Source: Anaerolineae bacterium
GTDB taxonomy: Bacteria; Chloroflexota; Anaerolineae; Aggregatilineales; Phototrophicaceae
Direction of reading: 5' to 3'
Assembly (NCBI GenBank): GCA_017303635.1
Contig: JAFLCG010000007.1
Coordinates: 1-64,000 of the forward strand
DNA length: 64,000 nucleotides
The translations under genes and the position numbers were made by a program. This document shows, piece after piece, positions 17,237 through 23,806 of this stretch (positions are counted from its first letter, which is position 1; the number at the start of each line of letters is the position of its first letter). The notes under the pieces are model-generated. The model saw nothing but the letters and a program-made list of their open reading frames with translations, was not told the origin of the DNA and ran no database searches.

Positions 17237-18110
17237 CTTTTCTGCCTTTCACCAGCACATAATGATGGTCGAACGTGGCGTCCGGGGTGCCGGAGGCGAA
17301 CGGGTGCAGCCACGCCCGCACCGCCGGGGGAGCCTGTCGCAGGAGCACCTGGAGGCGTTCGATGACCGCTGCGCTCGCGCCCTGCCGCCCCGCCCAGTCC
17401 AGCAGATTCACCGCCGGTTTGGTCAGCGTTTCGACCTGTTCGACCACCAGGCCCGCATCCAGCAGCATCCCTTCCCACTCGTACCCGGCGTAACTGCGCT
17501 GGTGGCTGGGATCGCGCAGCCGCTCGAATGAGTCGATATAGCGGGCGGCGCGGGGGTCATCCGGCACGGTATTGTCCTCGATCAGCAGCACGCCACCCGG
17601 TCGCAGCACGCGGGCGCACTCGGTCACAAAGCGGAAGCAATCGGAAAAGTGGTGCGGCGCAATCCGGCAGGTGACGAGGTCGAAGGTCGCAGCAGGGAAT
17701 GGTAGCGCTTCGGCATCGCCTGCGAGAAAGGCAACCGGAACCCCTCCCCCGGCCCCTCCCCGTGTATGGAGAGGGGAGTCAAGAGCCGCAGACGGCTGGA
17801 GCGCCTCACCCCCCTGCCCCCTCTCCAGGAGGAGAGGGGGAGCTTCGGAGATGAAGCGATGGGCAGCGTACAACATGGTCGGAGTCAGGTCGAGCGCAAT
17901 GACCTGACGCACCAGCGGGGCAAAGCGCAGCGCCGTGTGTCCACCGCCAGTCGCCACGTCCAGCAGTCGCCAATCCGGCTGCGGTTCCGCCAGCGTCACC
18001 AACCGTTCCAGATCATCGCCAGCGGCGTGGCTGGGGCTGGTCACATAACCCTGAGCATGAGCGGCAAAGCGGGCGCTCACCTGGTCTTTAATGAGTTTTT
18101 GCGACATCAT
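17223..18110 (-). CDS. SAM-dependent methyltransferase (class I) with a repeat inserted in frame
   Basis: 295 aa. Motif I 'RLLDVATGGGHTALRFAP', motif II-like 'VIALDLTPTML', 'GDAEALPFPAATFDLVTCR' and 'RVLRPGGVLLIEDN' mark a UbiE/Methyltransf_11-type enzyme; substrate unknown. Residues ~90-124 (Gly/Leu/Arg-rich, 'RGQGGEALQPSAAL...') do not belong to the fold: they are encoded by a family C repeat (17741-17843), after which the canonical sequence resumes. AAGGA precedes the ATG at 18110. Divergent from the SnoaL-like gene. The C-terminus is encoded by a heptad array. Confidence 0.85.
   Translation of the reverse strand: MMSQKLIKDQVSARFAAHAQGYVTSPSHAAGDDLERLVTLAEPQPDWRLLDVATGGGHTALRFAPLVRQVIALDLTPTMLYAAHRFISEAPPLLLERGQGGEALQPSAALDSPLHTRGGAGGGVPVAFLAGDAEALPFPAATFDLVTCRIAPHHFSDCFRFVTECARVLRPGGVLLIEDNTVPDDPRAARYIDSFERLRDPSHQRSYAGYEWEGMLLDAGLVVEQVETLTKPAVNLLDWAGRQGASAAVIERLQVLLRQAPPAVRAWLHPFASGTPDATFDHHYVLVKGRKVAGG
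17741..17843. repeat. Family C repeat inside a coding sequence
   Basis: Contains two C-rich/G-rich pairs (CCCCTCCCC...GGAGAGGGGAG and CCTCACCCCC...GGAGAGGGGGAG) around GCCGCAGACGGC. It lies wholly within the methyltransferase gene and keeps the frame open, adding about 34 residues. Confidence 0.75.
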
Positions 18111-18183
18111 AACAATTCCTTATCAAGAATCGGTTATCCAGTTTGTAGTTGAAGCAGAAACGAATTGTTACAATACCTTGCGT

Positions 18184-18211
18184 AAACGAAATTCATACAT
18201 GAAATTCGTTT
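18184..18211. promoter_or_regulatory. Inverted repeat AAACGAAATTCAT-AC-ATGAAATTCGTTT
   Basis: 13-bp arms (18184-18196 / 18199-18211) with one mismatch and a 2-bp centre, in the A+T-rich gap between the divergent methyltransferase and SnoaL-like genes. It looks like an operator for a dimeric regulator; no regulator gene is adjacent. Confidence 0.5.
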
Positions 18212-18334
18212 ATTCTTCTGCAAGCCAAGTAACACATCCTGAAAACAGTCCCGTTATTTTACTTTATTGCGGAAGCTTCATTTATTCTTTGATGAAGCCC
18301 AACCTCATCTGTAGTCATCGACAGGGGGCTGTTC

Positions 18335-18805
18335 ATGCTAACCGAGCAAAAAATCGTCGTTCGCAATCTCATCAACGATGTCTGGAACAGCGGGCAACTC
18401 GCCGCTGTTGATCAACTCACCACCGAAAAAGTCCGCTATCAATGTCCGCTGCAACCGACTGGCCTCCAGGGGCGCGCCGCCTATAAGCAGTGGATCAGCC
18501 ATTTGCGGAGCGCCTTCCCGGATCTCAAGCTCACGGCGCTCACCTACCTGGTGGCCGAAGGCGACCAGGTCATCGGGCGCTGGAGCCTGACCGGAACGCA
18601 CAACGGCAATCTGTCCATCATCCGCGCCACCAATCGCCCGGTCAATCTGGCAGTGATGGCCGCCTTCCGCTTCACCGATGAACGCATCCTCGACTGCACG
18701 CTGAGTTATGATCTGTTCACCCTGGTACGGCAGTTGGGGCTGGTGCCGGAGCTACCCGGGATCAGCCCGGCGCTGCCGATTCCCTCGATGAGCGTACCGG
18801 TCTAG
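18335..18805 (+). CDS. SnoaL-like / ester-cyclase family protein
   Basis: 156 aa. The NTF2-like fold is suggested by 'IVVRNLINDVWNSGQLAAVDQLTTEKV', 'GLQGRAAYKQWISHLRSAFPDLKLTALTYLVAEGDQVIGRWSLTGTHNG' and the closing 'FRFTDERILDCTLSYDLFTLVRQLG', all typical of SnoaL/ester cyclase proteins. The actual substrate is unknown; many such proteins are uncharacterised. AGGGGG lies just before the ATG. Confidence 0.8.
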   Translation: MLTEQKIVVRNLINDVWNSGQLAAVDQLTTEKVRYQCPLQPTGLQGRAAYKQWISHLRSAFPDLKLTALTYLVAEGDQVIGRWSLTGTHNGNLSIIRATNRPVNLAVMAAFRFTDERILDCTLSYDLFTLVRQLGLVPELPGISPALPIPSMSVPV

Positions 18806-18819
18806 TCCGTCAAGCGGGT

Positions 18820-18842
18820 CCTCCCCAAATCGAATGGGGAGG
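18820..18842 (+). terminator. Hairpin CCTCCCCA ... TGGGGAGG
   Basis: 8-bp perfect stem with a 7-nt loop, 15 bp after the SnoaL-like stop and before the queG start. It has no T-tract; it may be a transcript-end or processing hairpin. Confidence 0.4.
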
Positions 18843-18863
18843 GCCTATTCTCGCCAGCCACCT

Positions 18864-19940
18864 ATGACACCTTCGGCAGCAGCAGTCAAAGCGCGTGCCC
18901 TCGAACTGGGCTTTAACCTGGTCGGAATCACACCGGCCAGACCCTCCCCGTTTCTGTCCGCCTATGAACGCTGGCTGGAAGCCGGGATGCACGCCGAGAT
19001 GGGTTACATGGCGCGCCCCGACCGGGTCGAACGGCGCCGTGATCTGCGAGTGATTCTGCCCGGTGCGCGCTCGCTGGTCGTCGTGGGTTTGGATTACGGT
19101 CAGATGGCGCTGCCAGAGGCCATCCGGCAAGACCCGCTGCGCGGGCGCATCGCAACTTACGCCTGGGGGCTGGATTACCATGAGGTGATGACGCCGCGCC
19201 TGGAGCAGTTGGCGGCATGGCTGAACCTCACACCCCAGCCGCTGGCCCGTCTCCATGAGGAGAGGGGGAGCAAGAGTCGTGTCTATGTGGATACGGGGCC
19301 GCTGCTGGAACGCGGTCACGCGCAGGCTGCCGGGATGGGCTTCATCGGCAAAAACACCATGCTCATTCATCCCCGGCGTGGCAGCACCTTCTTCCTCGGC
19401 GAAATCCTGACGACGCTGGAATTTGACCACTACGATCAACCGGAGGCGCAAACCATGTGCGGGCGCTGCACCCGCTGCCTGACCGCTTGCCCCACCAACG
19501 CCTTCCCTGCGCCGCACATACTGGATGCCCGGCGCTGCATCAGCTACCTGACGATTGAGCATAAAGGCAGCATCGACCCGGCACTACGACCGCTCATGGG
19601 CAACTGGGTCTATGGCTGTGACATTTGCCAGGATGTGTGTCCCTTCCAGCGATTTGCCGCCCCCACAGCCGAACCCACCTTCCAAACAGCCGATCTTGAC
19701 CGGGTAGCACCCCGACTGGTGGACTTACTGGCGCTGGACGAGGATCGCTTTCAGGCGCAATATGATAAAAGTGCGATTGAACGGATTAAGCGCGAACGCC
19801 TCGTCCGCAATGCCTGTGTAGCAGCAGGCAATAGCAGGTCGCCCGAGCTGCTCCCGGCGCTCCTGCGTCTGACGCAGGATACCAGTGACATCGTGCGGGA
19901 ACATGCGATCTGGGCGATGGGGCAGATCGACGCAACGTAA
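18864..19940 (+). CDS. queG: Epoxyqueuosine reductase QueG
   Basis: 358 aa. Cobalamin- and Fe-S-dependent last step of queuosine biosynthesis on tRNA. Two [4Fe-4S] motifs: 'CGRCTRCLTACPTNAF' and 'CDICQDVCPFQRF'; the family signature 'VDTGPLLERGHAQAAGMGFIGKN' and a C-terminal HEAT-like tail ('HAIWAMGQIDAT'). The ATG at 18864 begins right at the conserved 'VKARALELGFNLVGI'; an in-frame ATG at 18834 lies inside a hairpin. Residues ~121-137 ('LTPQPLARLHEERGSK') are encoded by a family C repeat (19226-19270) in a variable loop. Confidence 0.94.
   Translation: MTPSAAAVKARALELGFNLVGITPARPSPFLSAYERWLEAGMHAEMGYMARPDRVERRRDLRVILPGARSLVVVGLDYGQMALPEAIRQDPLRGRIATYAWGLDYHEVMTPRLEQLAAWLNLTPQPLARLHEERGSKSRVYVDTGPLLERGHAQAAGMGFIGKNTMLIHPRRGSTFFLGEILTTLEFDHYDQPEAQTMCGRCTRCLTACPTNAFPAPHILDARRCISYLTIEHKGSIDPALRPLMGNWVYGCDICQDVCPFQRFAAPTAEPTFQTADLDRVAPRLVDLLALDEDRFQAQYDKSAIERIKRERLVRNACVAAGNSRSPELLPALLRLTQDTSDIVREHAIWAMGQIDAT
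19226..19270. repeat. Short family C repeat inside queG
   Basis: CCTCACACCCCAGCCGCTGG at the left and CTCCATGAGGAGAGGGGGAG at the right, 45 bp (15 codons), inserted without frame change just before the VDTGP motif. Confidence 0.65.
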
Positions 19941-19968
19941 CATAACTTCCACATAAGGCTATTTCATT

Positions 19969-21279
19969 TTGCAGTTTTCTTCCCTGCGGGAGCGCCTGCC
20001 GCGTTACCCGCGCCGTTTTGGCTGGCTGGTCGTCATCTACTTTTTCAACCGTGTGGCAGCGTCCCTGATCTGGCCGTTCATGATGATTTTCATCCGGGAA
20101 CAGACGGCGATGCCAACCCACCCGGCCCTCATGCAGGTCGGCAATGTAGGCATGACCATGCCGCTTCCGCTAATGGCGATCACGCCCCTGCTCAGTTTAC
20201 AGGCAGTTGCCAGCGTCCTCGGTACCGCCCTCATCGGCCTGCTGATGGATCGCTTTGGGCGTAAGCGAGTCATGCTGGTGGGGCTGGTCGGCTACGCATT
20301 AGTCCTGATCGGCATGAGCGGAGCCTCTACGCTGCTCCACTGGGCGATTCTGCTGGCGATCTACGGCGTCATGCACCCGGTCTTTATGGTCGGCACCAAC
20401 GCCATGACTGCCGATCTGGTCGCACCTGAACAGCGCGTCGGTGCCTACGCCCTGGTGCGGACAATTTCCAACCTGGCGATTGCGCTCGGCCCAGCGATTG
20501 GCGGCTTCTTCATCGCCCAGTCCCACACCATCGCCTACTTCATCGCCGCGGGGGTCTGCCTGGTACTGGTGCCGCCGGTCACATTCCTGCTGACCGAAAC
20601 GCTGCCAGATCGTTCCCACGCGGACTCGATGCGGCAGGGCAGCGGCTATGCAGCCGTCTTCCAGGATCGTCCGTTCATGGCCTTTATCGCCGTATTTGCC
20701 CTGCTGGAAGTGGCTGCTGCGCTGGTCTTCAACCTGATGTCGGTCTATCTGAAAGACCAGTTCGCCATGCCGGAAAATCAGTACGGGCTGCTGCTGACCA
20801 TCAACTCCGGCATGGTCGTCGCCCTGCAATACTCAGTCACACAGGTCAGCAAACGCTTCCCGGCCCTGCCGGCCATCGCCGTTGGTTCCCTGTTTTACGC
20901 CGTTGGGCTGTCCATCTACGGGATGAGCGCGGCGCTACCGGCCTTCGCCTTCGGCATGGTGGTGATGACACTGGGGGAACTGGTGGTTGCACCAACCTCC
21001 AGCAGTCTGGTCGCGGAGATGGCCCCACCCATGCAGCGCGCCCGCTATATGGGACTGCTCTCCCTGACCTATTCGTTCGGGACAGGTGTCGGGCCGGTAC
21101 TGGGCGGGCTGGCAAGCGAAGCCTTCGCCCCGTCAGCCATCTGGTACGGTGGCGGGCTGGTGGCTTTAGCGGCTGCAGCAGGATTTGCCCTGCTGCACCA
21201 ATCCGGAATCGTCACCGTTGGCAAAGCCATCGCTGGACGAGGTAAGATCACCCCCGCAACTGTTGTCTCAGAAGCATAA
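19969..21279 (+). CDS. MFS transporter (drug/metabolite exporter type)
   Basis: 436 aa, about 12 hydrophobic segments. The loop 2-3 motif 'GLLMDRFGRKRVMLVG' is the classic major-facilitator signature, repeated weakly in the second half. Resembles DHA1/multidrug-resistance exporters; substrate unknown. The start is TTG at 19969 with AAGG upstream; no ATG fits the conserved N-terminus (RYPRRFGWLVVIYFFNRVA). It follows queG by 28 bp and may share its transcript. Confidence 0.88.
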   Translation: MQFSSLRERLPRYPRRFGWLVVIYFFNRVAASLIWPFMMIFIREQTAMPTHPALMQVGNVGMTMPLPLMAITPLLSLQAVASVLGTALIGLLMDRFGRKRVMLVGLVGYALVLIGMSGASTLLHWAILLAIYGVMHPVFMVGTNAMTADLVAPEQRVGAYALVRTISNLAIALGPAIGGFFIAQSHTIAYFIAAGVCLVLVPPVTFLLTETLPDRSHADSMRQGSGYAAVFQDRPFMAFIAVFALLEVAAALVFNLMSVYLKDQFAMPENQYGLLLTINSGMVVALQYSVTQVSKRFPALPAIAVGSLFYAVGLSIYGMSAALPAFAFGMVVMTLGELVVAPTSSSLVAEMAPPMQRARYMGLLSLTYSFGTGVGPVLGGLASEAFAPSAIWYGGGLVALAAAAGFALLHQSGIVTVGKAIAGRGKITPATVVSEA

Positions 21280-21361
21280 TAGCGGTGCGTGGTACTGCAC
21301 CTGCTGTTTCGGCTGGTAGCAGGTTGCTGGCAGCCAGTAGTTCACAAAAGGAGTTCAAATC

Positions 21362-21565
21362 ATGGAAAGCAAGACATTTCAGGTTCCGGCTATCGGTTGC
21401 GATGGCTGCGTACGGACGATCAAGACCGAGGTCAGCCAGATCACGGGTGTAAAGGCCGTCGATGGCGTAGTGGCCAGCAAGACCGTGACCGTCCAGTGGG
21501 ATGCTCCGGCGACCTGGGAACAGATCAAGGCTACCCTGACCGAGATCGAATACGCGCCGGCGTAA
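21362..21565 (+). CDS. HMA-domain protein, copper-chaperone-like
   Basis: 67 aa, a single heavy-metal-associated domain with metal-binding CxxC in 'IGCDGCVRTIK'. Similar in size and fold to CopZ. AAAAGGAG precedes the ATG at good spacing. No copper ATPase is adjacent; the MFS exporter lies 82 bp upstream. Seven-base repeats begin about 10 bases after its stop codon. Confidence 0.85.
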   Translation: MESKTFQVPAIGCDGCVRTIKTEVSQITGVKAVDGVVASKTVTVQWDAPATWEQIKATLTEIEYAPA

Positions 21566-21574
21566 GCAGTTGCA

Positions 21575-21704
21575 GGTTTCAGGTTACTGGTTTCAGGTAT
21601 CCCACAAATGGCCTTCAAACAGGATTTCTGTAACTACCGGACGCCATTCATGGCGTTATCGAAACCTGAAACTTGCAACCAGTAACCTGAAACCAATAAC
21701 AGGA
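21575..21704. repeat. Two inverted seven-base-period arrays
   Basis: Left array (21575-21602): GGTTTCA, GGTTACT, GGTTTCA, GGTATCC. Right array (21663-21704): AACCTGA, AACTTGC, AACCAGT, AACCTGA, AACCAAT, AACAGGA. The right one is largely the reverse complement of the left, with ~60 bp of unremarkable sequence between them. Confidence 0.7.
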
Positions 21705-21713
21705 CAAGCCATC

Positions 21714-22112
21714 ATGATCGATACCGCCGCCCGCGAGTTTCTCCAAAAGCCGTTGATTGCCCGTTTTGCCACCCTGAGCCCGGATGGTTACCCACACAAT
21801 GTGCCTGTCTGGTTCATGCTGGAGGGGAATGACATCATCCTCATCAGCGACCGTAAGATCCGCAAAGTCAAGAACGCACTCCAACATCCCAAAGGCACCG
21901 TCACGATTGGTGGAGACATCAGCGATGGGGCGGGTTATATGATCCAGGGCGAGCTCTCCATCGAGGAAGACCCCAATAAAGCCGTCACCCACCGCATGAT
22001 CGACCGCTATGAATCGCCCGAAAAGGCAGCGGAGTTCAAAGAACTCTGGAAGAACGATGACATCATTGTCATCCGGCTTCAGCCGGTTAAAGTCGTCAAG
22101 GTGTGGGGCTAG
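21714..22112 (+). CDS. PPOX-class FMN/F420-dependent oxidoreductase family protein
   Basis: 132 aa. The split-barrel fold of pyridoxamine-phosphate-oxidase-like proteins is recognisable: 'IARFATLSPDGYPHNVPVWFMLEGNDIILIS', 'RKVKNALQHPKGTVTIGG' and the 'DIIVIRLQPVKVVKVWG' end. Likely binds FMN, F420 or haem; which one cannot be told. The ATG at 21714 has AGGAC upstream; the longer open frame runs back through repeats. Its 3' end overlaps the convergent TGA-containing gene by 17 bp. Confidence 0.82.
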   Translation: MIDTAAREFLQKPLIARFATLSPDGYPHNVPVWFMLEGNDIILISDRKIRKVKNALQHPKGTVTIGGDISDGAGYMIQGELSIEEDPNKAVTHRMIDRYESPEKAAEFKELWKNDDIIVIRLQPVKVVKVWG

Positions 22113-22500
22113 CCGCAGCGCCCACAGCCATGTTCAGCGCAGCGCGGAGCACATCTTCTTCGAGGATACCAAAGCCGCGATAGACCTCGGCTCCATCCGG
22201 CAGCAGAATAAGAATGCTCGGATGACCAGGTAAGTTTAGTCCGCGGAAGGCGGCTTGCCCGGCACCCCCATCGTCGGCATTGGCCTGCACAAACCCAACC
22301 TGTTCTTCATATTCTGACTGGAGCCTATCGACGATAGGCTGCATTTCCATTCAGGGTGGTCAGCCATCGGTATAGAAAAACAACAGATTAGGTTTATCCA
22401 GGGCGAGGGATAATCCACTCAGGGGCGATTCAAGCGGCAAGGCAGCAGGAGCGCAAGCCGCCAGTAAGGCCATCAGCGTACACAACAGAAAAGTTCGCAT
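22096..22500 (-). CDS. Thioredoxin-like lipoprotein with Sec-Pro-Pro-Sec active site (two in-frame TGA)
   Basis: 134 aa if both internal TGA codons (22362-22360 and 22353-22351) are read as selenocysteine, residues 47 and 50. Residues 1-16 form a lipoprotein signal peptide with lipobox LAAC (Cys16). The sequence reads 'LLFFYTDG-U-PP-U-MEMQPIVDRLQSEY'. Placed against TrxA of this window ('[24 protein letters not shown]'), both TGA codons fall exactly on the catalytic cysteines, and 'PIVDRL..EY' continues the match. The cis-Pro motif follows ('LPGHPSILILLPDG'). A perfect SECIS-like hairpin lies at 22322-22340. Predicted role: membrane-anchored thiol/selenol-disulfide oxidoreductase. The ribosome site is weak. 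A conventional gene caller would start at the ATG 22350 and lose the active site and signal peptide. A pseudogene with two nonsense mutations is the alternative, but much less likely. Confidence 0.85.
22322..22340 (-). promoter_or_regulatory. Candidate bacterial SECIS hairpin
   Basis: In the mRNA: AGCCUAUC - GUC - GAUAGGCU, an 8-bp perfect stem with a three-base apical loop starting with G. The loop begins 18 nt after the second UGA and 27 nt after the first, within the ~16-37 nt window known for bSECIS elements that recruit SelB. It lies inside the coding sequence, as bacterial SECIS elements do. Confidence 0.8.
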
Positions 22501-22577
22501 CACGCAATCATAACATGCTCAGCCGACTGGATCGAAAATTGGTGTCGGCAAGATCAAAGCCGTTGTATAGTGGTAGC

Positions 22578-23105
22578 ATGAATATGGTAGCTTACCCAGA
22601 TCCCTTGAAGATGACCATCTACCAGCAACCGGGCGATCTGATCCTCGGCATCTTTGATCGCCCGCTGACAACCGAACCGTTGACCCTGGAGCAAACGACT
22701 ATCCAGCAAGGCCCAGTGAGCGCTCGTTTCCAGATTATCGGAGAGAGCCATATTGCCCGCCTTGAACGAGAGGGGCTAGTCTGGTTTTCTGAAACGCTCT
22801 CCTGCCTGCCACTCCGCGCCCCGGATTGCCTGCACTGGCACTCTTTTATCGAGCGCCGCGAACATCACTTTAGGCAGGATCATTATGAAATCAAAGTCCA
22901 CTTCCAGGATAAGGTGATGCCTGCCCGCCGTACCACCGGTCAGAGCAGTATTCAGGTACACTTTCCACCAGTATTTGGTCAGGTGCCCGTCACGCGGATC
23001 GAGTGGCAGATCGGCGTGGATACCCTAAAATGGTGGACGCTTCACACCTACCCGGAGGCGATGCATACCACTTACGTCGAGTCTGAGTCTGTGGTGAGGT
23101 GGTGA
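22578..23105 (+). CDS. Hypothetical protein
   Basis: 175 aa. No family recognised. Strand-rich, with many His/Trp/Phe in the middle ('DCLHWHSFIERREHHFRQDHYEIKVHF') and a conserved-looking end ('TRIEWQIGVDTLKWWTLHTYPE'). No signal peptide or membrane segment. The ATG at 22578 (MNMVAYPDPL) is a plausible start; an in-frame ATG at 22515 is possible. Divergent from the TGA-containing lipoprotein gene. Confidence 0.65.
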   Translation: MNMVAYPDPLKMTIYQQPGDLILGIFDRPLTTEPLTLEQTTIQQGPVSARFQIIGESHIARLEREGLVWFSETLSCLPLRAPDCLHWHSFIERREHHFRQDHYEIKVHFQDKVMPARRTTGQSSIQVHFPPVFGQVPVTRIEWQIGVDTLKWWTLHTYPEAMHTTYVESESVVRW

Positions 23106-23149
23106 TTTCTTATGGGTTCATCTGGGATTTGCGGCAGAATGATTCAGAC

Positions 23150-23189
23150 GGGCGGATATACGGGCGCAGACGCCCTAATCCGCCCCTAC
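23150..23189. repeat. Family A hairpin, 40 bp
   Basis: GGGCGGAT ... ATCCGCCC outer arms perfectly paired, inner GGGCG/CGCCC, ending CTAC. Sits in the 229-bp gap between two plus-strand genes; no gene is seen in that gap. Confidence 0.85.
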
Positions 23190-23334
23190 AGACAAACGCG
23201 ACGGACGCCGGGACAAGTGTATTTGAACGCTTGTCCCCGAACTTCAGAAGCGCACGCTCAGACCAGCTTGCGTATCAGAAGTCAATATTCGTTAAAATAT
23301 GTGAACTAAGCTATTGCAATAAGGAAGCCTATCG

Positions 23335-23793
23335 ATGTCTGTTGAACTGATCCTCTCCGCGCTGTTATGGATGACCTTCGCCACACTCATCTCTCAGGGT
23401 GTGGCTGTCCTGTTGATGGCCTGGCTGGGGCTGCCGCCGGGCAAATTGGCGCATGAAATCGTCGAGATCCAGAATCCGGCAGTCGGTGCCTGCTTTTTCA
23501 TCATCTCGCTGGCAGCTTCCATCTTTATCAGCCTGATGGCCTCTGATGGCTTCACCGCCGATCCGACCTTTGCGGAAAGCGCCGCCTGGATCATCGGCGG
23601 ATTGGTCGTGGCGGGGGTGTACGTCATAATCATCTTTATGGTCGCACATCGGCTGCTCAGCCCGCGCAAAGGTGAAGGCATCTACCAGTACATGCAGCGG
23701 GAAATCATCACCGAACAGAACGTCGCGTTGACCTTCTTCCTCGGTGGGCTGGCGATTACCCCATTTATTGCAGTGGTGTTTCAGCTCATCTGA
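23335..23793 (+). CDS. DUF350 (YjfL-like) membrane protein
   Basis: 152 aa, four hydrophobic segments. The core 'HEIVEIQNPAVGACFFIISLAASIFISLMASDGFTAD' followed by 'AAWIIGGLVVAGV' fits DUF350. These proteins occur with spermidine-synthase-like and DUF4178 proteins in other bacteria, and exactly those genes follow here on the opposite strand (14-bp convergent gap). Function unknown; a membrane component of an envelope-associated polyamine-like system is an inference from neighbours. Confidence 0.75.
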   Translation: MSVELILSALLWMTFATLISQGVAVLLMAWLGLPPGKLAHEIVEIQNPAVGACFFIISLAASIFISLMASDGFTADPTFAESAAWIIGGLVVAGVYVIIIFMVAHRLLSPRKGEGIYQYMQREIITEQNVALTFFLGGLAITPFIAVVFQLI

Positions 23794-23806
23794 TAAATTC
23801 AGACGC

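Noticed and set aside
22096..22350. Short thioredoxin-like frame starting at ATG 22350
   Set aside because: It starts inside the fold, after the active site, and lacks the export signal; the same frame continues upstream through two TGAs at the cysteine positions, so the longer selenoprotein model is better.
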